Of a stretch of 64,000 nt of DNA, positions 32,417 to 40,356 are shown piece after piece (position 1 is the first letter of the stretch; each line of letters opens with the position of its first letter). This stretch comes from Streptomyces sp. NBC_00461 (lineage in GTDB: Bacteria > Actinomycetota > Actinomycetes > Streptomycetales > Streptomycetaceae), in NCBI RefSeq assembly GCF_036013935.1, contig NZ_CP107902.1:3381001-3445000 (forward strand). The letters run 5' to 3'. A model generated the notes under the pieces. That model saw only the letters and a program-made list of their open reading frames with translations. It searched no databases and was not told the origin of the DNA. The translations under genes were made by a program, and so were the position numbers.

Positions 32417-33473
32417 TCTGCGCAAGACGTTCCGGTCCCGGGGCCGGCCGTCGGTGGACGCCGTACGCGGCATCGACCTCGCGCTGCACTCCGGGGAGCT
32501 GCTCGGGCTGCTGGGCCCCTCGGGCTGCGGCAAGTCCACGACCCTGCGGATGATCGCCGGCCTGGAGACCGTGACCGGCGGGGACATCCTGGTGGCCGGC
32601 AGGTCCGTGACCGACCGTCCCGCCCAGGCCCGCAACATGGGGGTCGCCTTCGAGAACTACGCGCTGTATCCCCCGCTGACGGTGGCGGAGAACCTGGCCT
32701 TCGGGCTGAAGGCACGCAGGGGGAGCGATCGGAGGGACGTGGCGCGCAAGGTCGCCGAGATCGCCGACCGCGTCGACCTCACCGGCATCCTCGACGCCCG
32801 CCCGGCGGGCCTGTCCAGCGGCCAGAAGCAACGGGTCTCCCTGGCCCGCGCACTCGTCCGCGAACCGGACGTACTGCTCCTCGACGAACCCCTCTCCCAC
32901 CTCGACGCCGCCCAGCGCGACACCACGCGCCGCGAACTCAAGCGCATCCAGCGGGACTTGGGCCATACGACGATCCTTGTCACGCACGACCAGGAGGAGG
33001 CCCTCTCCCTCGCCGACCGGATCGCGGTGATGAAGGACGGCGTCATCCAGCAGCTCGGCACGCCCTACGAGATCTACGACAGCCCCGCCAACGTGTTCGT
33101 CGCGGACTTCGTCGGCGAACCCGCGATCAACCTCCTCCCCGGCATCGCGGATGCGGACGGCCACGCCCGGCTGTCGGCCGCGGTCAGGATCGCGCTGCCT
33201 CTCCCGGTGCCGGCGGGCCGCGAGGTCGTCGTCGGTATCCGCCCCGAGGACCTGCACCTCACCGGCGACGAGGGCCTGCCCGCCCGGGTCGTCGCCCACG
33301 AACCCCTCCTGGAGGCGGGCATCGCCACCCTCGCCCTCGACGGCGTCGAACGCTCCCTCGTCGTCCTCACCGACCCCGAGGTGCGCCTCGCGCACGACGA
33401 GCCCGTACGGGTCACCGCCGACGCGCGCCTCACCCATGTCTTCGACGCCGAGACGGGAGACTCCCTGCGATGA
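32394..33473 (+). CDS. Sugar ABC transporter ATPase, second of two
   Basis: A 359-residue MalK-like ATPase with Walker A GPSGCGKS, Walker B LLLDEPLSHLD, H-loop VTHDQEEA and a C-terminal OB/TOBE region. The signature is LSSGQKQR and the Q-loop AFENYALYP, so like its partner it lacks the second Gly of LSGGQ and has Glu in the Q-loop. It overlaps the regulator gene by 23 bases and its stop overlaps the dehydrogenase ATG (ATGA). Confidence 0.9.
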   Translation: MTELELRDLRKTFRSRGRPSVDAVRGIDLALHSGELLGLLGPSGCGKSTTLRMIAGLETVTGGDILVAGRSVTDRPAQARNMGVAFENYALYPPLTVAENLAFGLKARRGSDRRDVARKVAEIADRVDLTGILDARPAGLSSGQKQRVSLARALVREPDVLLLDEPLSHLDAAQRDTTRRELKRIQRDLGHTTILVTHDQEEALSLADRIAVMKDGVIQQLGTPYEIYDSPANVFVADFVGEPAINLLPGIADADGHARLSAAVRIALPLPVPAGREVVVGIRPEDLHLTGDEGLPARVVAHEPLLEAGIATLALDGVERSLVVLTDPEVRLAHDEPVRVTADARLTHVFDAETGDSLR

Positions 33474-34528
33474 GCGATCCGACGAGTGAGCCGATGAGCG
33501 AACCGGTGAGCGAACCCGTGCGGGTCGTCGCCGCCGGTGACCACTTCATCCTGCCGTCGCTCATCACGGCGGCGATCGGCCGTGAAGCCGCCTGTGACGT
33601 GAGCGAACTGACCCTCGGCTGGCCGCTGGAACCCTTCGGCCCGGTCGCCGAGGTGACGGAGGCCAGCGACGCCGAGGAGGAGCTGATCGATGCGCTCGTC
33701 GGCGCGACCGTGCTGGTCACCCAGATGGGGCCGGTGACGGAACGCGTCCTGGAGGCGTGTCCCGACCTGCGGCTGGTCGTCGTGTGCCGGGGCGGACCGG
33801 TCAACGTCAACCTGGACGCGGCCAAGCGGCACGACGTCCGCGTCTGCTTCGCCCCGGGCCGCAACGCCGCCGCCACCGCCGAGTTCACCGTCGGCCTGCT
33901 CCTGTCGGCCCTGCGCCGCATCCCCCAGGCACACAACCTCCTTGCAGGGCAGGGCAGTTGGGAGGGGGCGACGTACTACACGTACGAGCACAGCGGTCTG
34001 GAGCTGGAGGACCTGCCCGTCGGGCTGGTCGGCTACGGCGCCGTCGGCAGCCGGGTGGCCCGCGCGCTGTGCGCCTTCGGCGCGCAGGTGATGGTGCACG
34101 ACCCCTATGTGCGCGGCGAGATCCACGGTCTGCGGGTCGCCTCGCTGGACGAACTCCTGCGCCACTCCCGGGTGATCACGCTGCACGCCCGGCTCACGCC
34201 GCAGACCTACGGCCTGATCGGCGCCCGCGAACTGGCGCTGCTGCCGCAGGGCGCGGTGGTCGTGAACGCGGCACGCGGCCCGCTGCTCGACGAGGACGCG
34301 CTGTGCGACGCCCTGGAGAGCGGGCAGGTGTCGGCCGCCGCCCTCGACACCTACGTACAGGAGCCGTTGCCGGCGGACTCACGGCTGCGCGCGCTCGCCG
34401 AACGCGTCGTACTGACCCCGCATCTGGGCGGCGCCTCGCGCGCGGTGGCGGAGAAGGCGGCGCGGATCGCCGCGGCGGAGGTGGGGCGCTGGGTGCGCGG
34501 GGAAGCGCTGGCGCACGCTCTGACCTGA
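33470..34528 (+). CDS. D-isomer-specific 2-hydroxyacid dehydrogenase
   Basis: A 352-residue NAD(P)-dependent enzyme. Rossmann loop VGYGAVGSRVARAL (about residue 184), catalytic Arg in VNAARGPLLDEDAL, Glu in YVQEPLP and the His of LTPHLGGAS. Family members interconvert 2-hydroxy and 2-oxo acids (3-phosphoglycerate, glycerate, erythronate-4-phosphate and others). Here it presumably oxidises or reduces an intermediate of the imported sugar. The N-terminus is a repeat of SEP units coded by near-identical 12- to 15-base stretches with several in-frame starts (33470, 33494), so the true start is uncertain. Confidence 0.88.
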   Translation: MSDPTSEPMSEPVSEPVRVVAAGDHFILPSLITAAIGREAACDVSELTLGWPLEPFGPVAEVTEASDAEEELIDALVGATVLVTQMGPVTERVLEACPDLRLVVVCRGGPVNVNLDAAKRHDVRVCFAPGRNAAATAEFTVGLLLSALRRIPQAHNLLAGQGSWEGATYYTYEHSGLELEDLPVGLVGYGAVGSRVARALCAFGAQVMVHDPYVRGEIHGLRVASLDELLRHSRVITLHARLTPQTYGLIGARELALLPQGAVVVNAARGPLLDEDALCDALESGQVSAAALDTYVQEPLPADSRLRALAERVVLTPHLGGASRAVAEKAARIAAAEVGRWVRGEALAHALT

Positions 34529-34565
34529 GTGCCGGGAAGTGTCGTCGTTCGCATGCAGCGCCGTC

Positions 34566-34612
34566 GTGGCCGGTCGCGCCCGCGCGGCCAAGCCGCACAC
34601 CGATACCGCCCG
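34566..34612 (+). repeat. Short direct repeat flanking the second kinase gene, left copy
   Basis: GTGGCCG, CCCGCG, then AGCCGC-ACA-CCGATACCGCCCG occur in the same order as in the copy at 36173-36211; the last 22 bases match at 19 positions. It lies 42 bases before the kinase ATG. Role unknown: shared promoter element or remnant of an insertion. Confidence 0.55.
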
Positions 34613-34654
34613 CGTCCCTCCGGGGCGCTGCCGAACCGCAGAGGAGAGCGCGTC

Positions 34655-36079
34655 ATGTACGTCGGGATCGACGTGGGTACGTCCATGGTGAAGGCCGCCG
34701 CGTTCGACGGCGAGGGACGTGAACTGGCCGTCGAGGCACGCCCGGTGGGGCTCGCGCTGCACGGCGGCGTCGTGGAGCAGGACATGGAGGAGGTGTACGC
34801 GGCTGTCGTCGGCGTGCTGCAGGAGTTGACGGCGCGGGTGCCCGAGCCCGTCGAGCTGGCCGGGCTGACCGGGCAGGGCGACGGGGTCTGGCTGGTCGAC
34901 AAGGAGGGGCGCCCGGTCCGCCCCGCGGCCTCGTGGATGGACGGCCGCGCCCATGAACTGCTCGACCAGTGGCTGGCGGACGGCACCTTCGAGGCGGTGT
35001 TCCGGCGGACCGGGAGCGCCATGTTCCCGGGCTGCCCGGGCCCGCTGCTGGCCTGGTTCGACCGCTACGAACCGCACTCCCTCGATGCCGCGGCCACCGC
35101 CCTGTACTGCAAGGACATGGTCTTCCGGCGGCTGACCGGCGCCCCGGCGACGACGGACGTGTCGGACGCGTCGATGCCGTTCCTCGACCCGCGCACGAGG
35201 ACGTACGACAACCGGGCGGTCGAGCTGCTCGGCCTCACCCACCGCCGCGGTCTGCTCGCGCCCGTCGGCGACCCGATCACGACGGCCGAGGCGCTCGGCG
35301 AGGGCCTGCCGTCGGGCACACGGCTCGCGAACGGCCCGTACGACCTCCCGTCCTGCGCTCTCGGCGCGGGCGTGACGACGCCGGGGGACGGTCTGCTGAT
35401 CGTCGGCACCTGCCTGGCCAGCCTGGTCGCGACGACCGACCTCGACCTGACCGGGGAGCCGGCCGGCCTGTACATCTCCACCGACCGCCCAGGTCACCGG
35501 CTGCGCGCCATGCCCGCGATGGTCGGCACGGCGGCCCTCGACTGGGTGCTGTCGACCACCGGCGTCCACCACGAGGAGGTCGACGCGCTGCTCGCCGGGA
35601 CCCCGCCCGGGGCGAACGGTGTGCGAGTCCTGCCGTACTTCGCCCCGTCGGGTGAGCGCGCTCCCTTCGTGGAGCCGCACCTGCGTGCCGAACTCACCGG
35701 TATCTCCCTGGAGTCGACGAAGGGCGACCTGATCCGCGCCACCTGCGAGGGCATCGGCTTCGCGGCCCGGCACTGCCTGGAGGCCGCCGGCCTCAAGGGC
35801 ACGCTCGCGGTCTGCGGCGGCGGCACCCGCAGCGCCGCGTGGATGCGGCTGCTCGCCGACGTCCTGGGCCGCCCGCTGAGGATCGTCGAGGGTGAAGTGG
35901 GCGCGCGCGGCGCGGTGCTGGCGGCGGCGCAGCGGTACGGGATCGCCCTGGACGCGTCCGCCTGGACCGAGCCGACGGCGGTGGTCGACCCGGACGCGGC
36001 ACGGGCGGCGTACTACGCGGAGGCCTACGAGGACCATCTGGCCCGGCTCACGGCGGCCCGGGGCCGGGCACGCGGGTGA
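34655..36079 (+). CDS. FGGY-family carbohydrate kinase, second of the locus
   Basis: A 474-residue sugar kinase with GIDVGTSMVKAAAFD at the N-terminus, GLTGQGDGVWLVD, the substrate-region WMDGRAHE, and ATP-site VCGGGTRSAAWMRLLADVLG. It is only distantly like the kinase on the opposite strand and probably acts on a different intermediate or isomer. GAGGAGAG precedes the ATG. A 126-base gap separates it from the dehydrogenase gene, and short direct repeats lie on both sides, so it may have joined the cluster separately. Substrate not recognised. Confidence 0.9.
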   Translation: MYVGIDVGTSMVKAAAFDGEGRELAVEARPVGLALHGGVVEQDMEEVYAAVVGVLQELTARVPEPVELAGLTGQGDGVWLVDKEGRPVRPAASWMDGRAHELLDQWLADGTFEAVFRRTGSAMFPGCPGPLLAWFDRYEPHSLDAAATALYCKDMVFRRLTGAPATTDVSDASMPFLDPRTRTYDNRAVELLGLTHRRGLLAPVGDPITTAEALGEGLPSGTRLANGPYDLPSCALGAGVTTPGDGLLIVGTCLASLVATTDLDLTGEPAGLYISTDRPGHRLRAMPAMVGTAALDWVLSTTGVHHEEVDALLAGTPPGANGVRVLPYFAPSGERAPFVEPHLRAELTGISLESTKGDLIRATCEGIGFAARHCLEAAGLKGTLAVCGGGTRSAAWMRLLADVLGRPLRIVEGEVGARGAVLAAAQRYGIALDASAWTEPTAVVDPDAARAAYYAEAYEDHLARLTAARGRARG

Positions 36080-36172
36080 ACGACGAGGACGACTTCGGGG
36101 ACGACTTCGGGGCGATTCCGGAGGCGCCTTCGCCGAGTACGCGCTGTACTACCCCTGAGGGTCGACGCGGGT

Positions 36173-36211
36173 GTGGCCGCCCGCGGCGGAGCCGCTGTCC
36201 GATACCGCCCG
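36173..36211 (+). repeat. Short direct repeat flanking the second kinase gene, right copy
   Basis: Contains AGCCGC-TGT-CCGATACCGCCCG, matching the copy before the kinase. It lies 29 bases before the ATG of the small zinc-ribbon gene. The remaining spacer 36080-36240 has a repeated GACGACTTCGGGG and an open frame continuous with the zinc-ribbon gene, which I do not regard as coding. Confidence 0.55.
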
Positions 36212-36240
36212 GACCTGGCGGTGATCGCGAGGAGGGGTTG

Positions 36241-36468
36241 ATGACCGAGATCGAGCGGGAGTGCCCGACGTGCCGGAGCAGGCAGAGGTTCCGCCTGCTC
36301 ACCAACGCGGAGAAGGCGGCCGTCCGCGAGAAGAAGGGCCCCCGCTTCTTCGTGGGCAACCTGTGGCGCTGCACGGCCGAGGGGTGCCTCTGGTACCAGC
36401 CGTACCTGAACAGGGGCAAGGGCGAGCGCTTTCCCGAGGAGTTCGGGGAGGCGGCCAAGGGGACGTGA
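36241..36468 (+). CDS. Small zinc-ribbon-like protein A (75 aa)
   Basis: A short basic protein with CPTCR at residues 9-13 and LWRCTAEGC about 32 residues later, a likely four-Cys zinc ribbon. GGAGGGG lies four bases before the ATG. It is clearly related to the next gene: both have C-x-T-C-R, LT eight residues on, and G-x-R...VG before the second Cys cluster. Function unknown; proteins of this size could bind nucleic acid or act as metal-dependent accessory factors. Confidence 0.65.
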   Translation: MTEIERECPTCRSRQRFRLLTNAEKAAVREKKGPRFFVGNLWRCTAEGCLWYQPYLNRGKGERFPEEFGEAAKGT

Positions 36469-36558
36469 GAGCAGCAAGAGCGTGACGTGGGGAAGGTTCC
36501 GCGAGAACGTGTCTCGCGGAGCCTTCCGGTGGCCGAGCCTCCGGTGGACCGTGACGTC

Positions 36559-36759
36559 ATGGCGAATCCACGGAAGCTGTACTGCGAGACCTGCCGTCAC
36601 GACGAGAAGCACAGTCCGCTGACGAAAGACCAGCAGGACAAGCTCCGCGACGCCACAGGGCGCAGGTACGTGGGCGACTTCTTCGTCTGCGACTGCGGGA
36701 CTCTGCGAACCGGCCTGAACTCGTCCCCCTTCGACCGGCCCAGGCGGCTGCCCGACTGA
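36559..36759 (+). CDS. Small zinc-ribbon-like protein B (66 aa)
   Basis: A paralogue of the preceding small protein, with CETCR near the N-terminus and FFVCDCG downstream. The second Cys pair is closer (C-D-C) than in protein A (C-x4-C), so metal binding may differ. The start is the ATG giving MANPRKLYCETCR; a longer frame begins 24 codons earlier. No known family recognised. Confidence 0.6.
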   Translation: MANPRKLYCETCRHDEKHSPLTKDQQDKLRDATGRRYVGDFFVCDCGTLRTGLNSSPFDRPRRLPD

Positions 36760-36777
36760 GCCGCCCGGCTCACGGGG

Positions 36778-37440
36778 TCACAGGTTGCTGAAGTCCGGGC
36801 CCGCCGTCCGTGTCCGCTTGATCTCGTAGAAGCCGGGGACCGAGGCGACGGCGAGGGTGCCGTCCCAGAGCCTGGCGGCTTCCTCGCCCTTGGGGGCCGG
36901 GGTGACGACCGGGCCGAAGAAGGCGATCTGCTCGCCGTCCGCGCCGGGGACGGCGATGACCGGGGTGCCGACCTCCTGGCCGACCTTCTCGATGCCCTCC
37001 TTGTGGGAGGCGCGCAGCTCGGCCTCGAACTCGAAGTCCTCCTGGTCGGCGTAGTCGATCAGGTCGGCGGGCAGGCCGACGTCGGCCAGGGCGCCCACGA
37101 TCGCCTCGACGGTCGGGCCCTCGCCCTGGTTGTGGATGCGGGTGCCGAGCGCCGTGTAGAGGGGGCCGACGACGTCCGCGCCGTGCTTCTGCCAAGCCGC
37201 CGTCACCACGCGCACCGGCTTCCACGCCTTGGTCGCGAGCATCTCCCGGTACTGCTCGGGCAGCTCGTCGATCCGGTCCTCGTTCAGCACGGCCAGGCTC
37301 ATGATGTGCCAGTGGACCTCTATGTCCCGGACCTTCTCCACTTCCAGCACCCATCGGGAGGTCATCCAGGCCCAGGGGCACAGCGGGTCGAACCAGAAGT
37401 CGACGGGGGTCTTGGTGGACGACGTCGCGGTCTCGGACAT
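36778..37440 (-). CDS. DsbA-like thioredoxin-fold protein, Rv2466c (mycothiol-dependent nitroreductase) family
   Basis: A 220-residue cytoplasmic protein colinear with mycobacterial Rv2466c, which uses mycothiol and a CPWC active site. Here the same place reads WFDPLCPWAWMTSRW, so the second (resolving) Cys is an alanine and the protein is a monothiol. Other family marks: LNEDRIDELPEQYR, GTRIHNQGEG, VGTPVIAV, and EIKRTRTAGPDF at the end. CTAGGAGAG precedes the ATG. It converges on the zinc-ribbon genes and is divergent from pepN. Confidence 0.9.
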   Translation of the reverse strand: MSETATSSTKTPVDFWFDPLCPWAWMTSRWVLEVEKVRDIEVHWHIMSLAVLNEDRIDELPEQYREMLATKAWKPVRVVTAAWQKHGADVVGPLYTALGTRIHNQGEGPTVEAIVGALADVGLPADLIDYADQEDFEFEAELRASHKEGIEKVGQEVGTPVIAVPGADGEQIAFFGPVVTPAPKGEEAARLWDGTLAVASVPGFYEIKRTRTAGPDFSNL

Positions 37441-37589
37441 GGCTCTCCTAGGAATACGGCCGTTTCCCAGGGCAACACCGGGCATCACCGACCCCATTCC
37501 CGGTGTCCGGCGTCAGGTGCACATGGCAGGATCGGTCCTGTTCCGCCGCACCCCACCCATGCCCGATATGTCCAGAGGGAGTACCGCCC

Positions 37590-40169
37590 GTGCCCGGTGA
37601 GAATCTGACCCGCGACGAGGCCCGGGAGCGGGCCGCCCTGCTGTCCGTCGACGGTTACGACGTGTCCCTCGACCTGCGTACGGCGGTGGGGGACGTGGCC
37701 GAGGAGGGACGGCGCACCTTCCGCTCGGTGACCACGATCCGCTTCCGCAGCAACGAGCCGGGCGCCACCACCTTCGCCGACCTGATCGCGCCGAGTGTGA
37801 CGGCCGTCTCACTCAACGGCCGGGACCTCGACCCGGGCGCGGTCTTCGACGGTTCGCGGATCCTCCTGGAGGACCTCGCCGCGGAGAACGAGCTGGTCGT
37901 CGACGCGCAGTGCGCCTACTCCCGCACCGGTGAGGGCATGCACCGCTTCGTCGACCCGGAGGACGGCGAGGTGTATCTGTACACCCAGTACGAGCCGGCC
38001 GACTCCCGCCGGGTCTTCGCGAACTTCGAGCAGCCGGACCTCAAGGCCCCGTTCCGCTTCGAGGTGCGGGCGCCGGAGGGCTGGACGGTGTGGAGCAACG
38101 GGGTCGGTGAACTGGCGGACGGCGTCTGGAGGTTCGCGGAGACCAAGCCGATCTCGACATACATCACGTGCGTGACGGCGGGCCCGTACCACTACGTGAC
38201 CGACTCCTACGAGCGGACCTTCGAGGACGGCTCGCGGCTGGAGATCCCCCTCGGCGCCCTGTGCCGCAAGGGCCTGGCCCCCTACTTCGACTCGGACGAC
38301 GTCTTCCTCGTCACCAAGCAGGGCCTGGACTTCTTCCACGACCACTTCGACTACCCGTACCCCTTCGGGAAGTACGACCAGGCGTTCGTCCCCGAGTACA
38401 ACCTCGGCGCGATGGAGAACCCCGGACTGGTCACCTTCCGCGAGGAGTTCATCTTCCGGGGCAAGGTCACGCGGGCCTCGTACGAGGGTCGGGCCAACGT
38501 CATCCTGCACGAGATGGCGCACATGTGGTTCGGCGACCTGGTCACCATGGAGTGGTGGGACGACCTGTGGCTCAAGGAGTCCTTCGCGGACTTCATGGGC
38601 GCGTTCGCGCTGGTCGGCGCCACCCGATTCACCGACGGCTGGATCACCTTCGCCAACCGCCGCAAGGCCTGGGCGTACCGCGCGGACCAGCTGCCCTCCA
38701 CCCACCCGATCACCGCCGACATCCGCGACCTCCAGGACGCGAAGCTCAACTTCGACGGCATCACCTACGCCAAGGGCGCCTCCGTACTGAAGCAGGTGGT
38801 GGCGTACGTCGGCCAGGACGCGTTCCTGGAGGGCGCACGGCGCTACTTCAAGCGGCACGCGTACGGCAACACACGCCTCGGCGACCTCCTGTCGGCCCTG
38901 GAGGAGACCAGCGGCCGGGACATGGCGACGTGGGCGGGCAGCTGGCTGCAGACAGCGGGCGTCAACTCCCTCACCCCGCACGTGCTGTTGGACGCGGAGG
39001 GCCGGGTCGACGAGCTGGCGGTTGTGCAGGAGGCCGCCGAGTCGCACCCCGAACTGCGGCCGCACCGCGTGGCGGTGGGCCTGTACCGGCGTACGGCCGA
39101 GGGCGGCCTGGAGCGGTACGCGCGCGCCGAGGCGGACGTCGACGGCCCGCGTACGGTCGTGGCGGAGCTGGCCGGCGCCGAGGCCCCCGAGCTGGTGCTG
39201 GTCAACGACGACGACCTCACGTACTGCAAGATCCGCTTCGACGACAGCTCGCTGGCCGCACTGCGCGAGCACCTCGGTGCGATGGCCGACCCGCTGGCCC
39301 GCGCCCTGTGCTGGTCGGCGCTGTGGAACCTGACCCGGGACGCGCTGCTGCCCGCGGCCGACTTCATCGACCTGGTGACGCGTTTCGCGCACCGCGAGTC
39401 CGACATCGGCGTCCTGCAGATGCTGCACGCCTGGGCGAACTCGGCGCTGGTCAACTACGCGGCGCCGGCCTGGCGGCCGACGGGCGAGCGGCTGCTGGCC
39501 CAGACCGCGCTGCGGGATCTGCGGGCGGCCGAGCCGGGCAGCGAGCACCAGCTGGCGTGGGCCCGTTTCCTCGCCTCGGTGGCGTCGGCGCCGGCCGATC
39601 TGGCGCTGCTGCGCGGCCTGTTGGACGGCACCGAGAAGGTCGAAGGACTGGAGGTCGACCAGGAGCTGCGCTGGGCGTTCCTGGAGCCGCTGGCGGCCCA
39701 CGGAGTCGCGGACGAGACGGCGCTGGCGGCCGAACTCGCCCGCGACGACACGGCGTCCGGCAAGCGCCACCAGGTCCGCTGCCTGGCCGCCCGCCCCTCG
39801 GCGGCGGTGAAGGCGCAGGCCTGGGCGCAGGTGGTGGAGTCGGACGCGCTGTCCAACGCCCTGGTGGAGGCCACGATCGCGGGCTTCGCGCAGCCTTCGC
39901 AGCGGGAGCTGACCGCGCCGTACGTCTCGAAGTACTTCGCGGTGATCGAGCGGGTCTGGCGGGAGCGGTCGATCCAGATCGGGATGGACGTGGTCCGGGG
40001 CCTGTTCCCGGCCCATCCGGCCGAGCGGGACGCGCAGCCGACGCTGGACGCGGCGGACGCCTGGCTCGCCGCCCACGAGGACGCGGCGCCGGCGCTGCGG
40101 AGGCTGGTGCTGGAGTCGCGCGACGACCTGGCGCGGGCGCTGCGGGCCCAGGCTTTGGCCAACGGTTGA
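37590..40169 (+). CDS. pepN: Aminopeptidase N (M1 family), first copy
   Basis: An 859-residue zinc metallopeptidase removing N-terminal residues from peptides. The M1 exopeptidase motif is GAMENPG, and the zinc site is HEMAHMWFGD with the third ligand in LWLKESFADF. N-terminal beta domain (1-190), catalytic domain (190-440), then the ERAP1-like alpha C-terminal domain. No signal peptide, so cytoplasmic. The GTG start is preceded by GAGGGAG. The second pepN at 55.0 kb has the same predicted length and a start of the same form, VPGxNLTR. Confidence 0.95.
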   Translation: MPGENLTRDEARERAALLSVDGYDVSLDLRTAVGDVAEEGRRTFRSVTTIRFRSNEPGATTFADLIAPSVTAVSLNGRDLDPGAVFDGSRILLEDLAAENELVVDAQCAYSRTGEGMHRFVDPEDGEVYLYTQYEPADSRRVFANFEQPDLKAPFRFEVRAPEGWTVWSNGVGELADGVWRFAETKPISTYITCVTAGPYHYVTDSYERTFEDGSRLEIPLGALCRKGLAPYFDSDDVFLVTKQGLDFFHDHFDYPYPFGKYDQAFVPEYNLGAMENPGLVTFREEFIFRGKVTRASYEGRANVILHEMAHMWFGDLVTMEWWDDLWLKESFADFMGAFALVGATRFTDGWITFANRRKAWAYRADQLPSTHPITADIRDLQDAKLNFDGITYAKGASVLKQVVAYVGQDAFLEGARRYFKRHAYGNTRLGDLLSALEETSGRDMATWAGSWLQTAGVNSLTPHVLLDAEGRVDELAVVQEAAESHPELRPHRVAVGLYRRTAEGGLERYARAEADVDGPRTVVAELAGAEAPELVLVNDDDLTYCKIRFDDSSLAALREHLGAMADPLARALCWSALWNLTRDALLPAADFIDLVTRFAHRESDIGVLQMLHAWANSALVNYAAPAWRPTGERLLAQTALRDLRAAEPGSEHQLAWARFLASVASAPADLALLRGLLDGTEKVEGLEVDQELRWAFLEPLAAHGVADETALAAELARDDTASGKRHQVRCLAARPSAAVKAQAWAQVVESDALSNALVEATIAGFAQPSQRELTAPYVSKYFAVIERVWRERSIQIGMDVVRGLFPAHPAERDAQPTLDAADAWLAAHEDAAPALRRLVLESRDDLARALRAQALANG

Positions 40170-40210
40170 TCCGCCCGTGACCGTTACGGAATGCGGTCAA
40201 TAACACCCGT

Positions 40211-40245
40211 AACCCCTGGTCCAACCCGAACGGACCAGGGGTTTT
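40211..40245 (+). terminator. Intrinsic terminator of the first pepN
   Basis: AACCCCTGGTCC and GGACCAGGGGTT form perfect 12-bp arms with a nine-base loop, and TTTT follows. Confidence 0.92.
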
Positions 40246-40356
40246 CCGTGCCCTATCGGCATCCGAACACCCGTCCTTTAGTGGCACCTTGTCCGTATTT
40301 GTCGACGAGCGTGTAACAGCGGTTAAAGAGCGGACCAGGCGCGGAAAACCCCCGGC

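Noticed and set aside
36076..36240. An upstream extension of zinc-ribbon protein A overlapping the kinase stop (GTGA).
   Set aside because: Composition is shadow-like and GGAGGGG directly precedes the internal ATG; kept only as a possibility.
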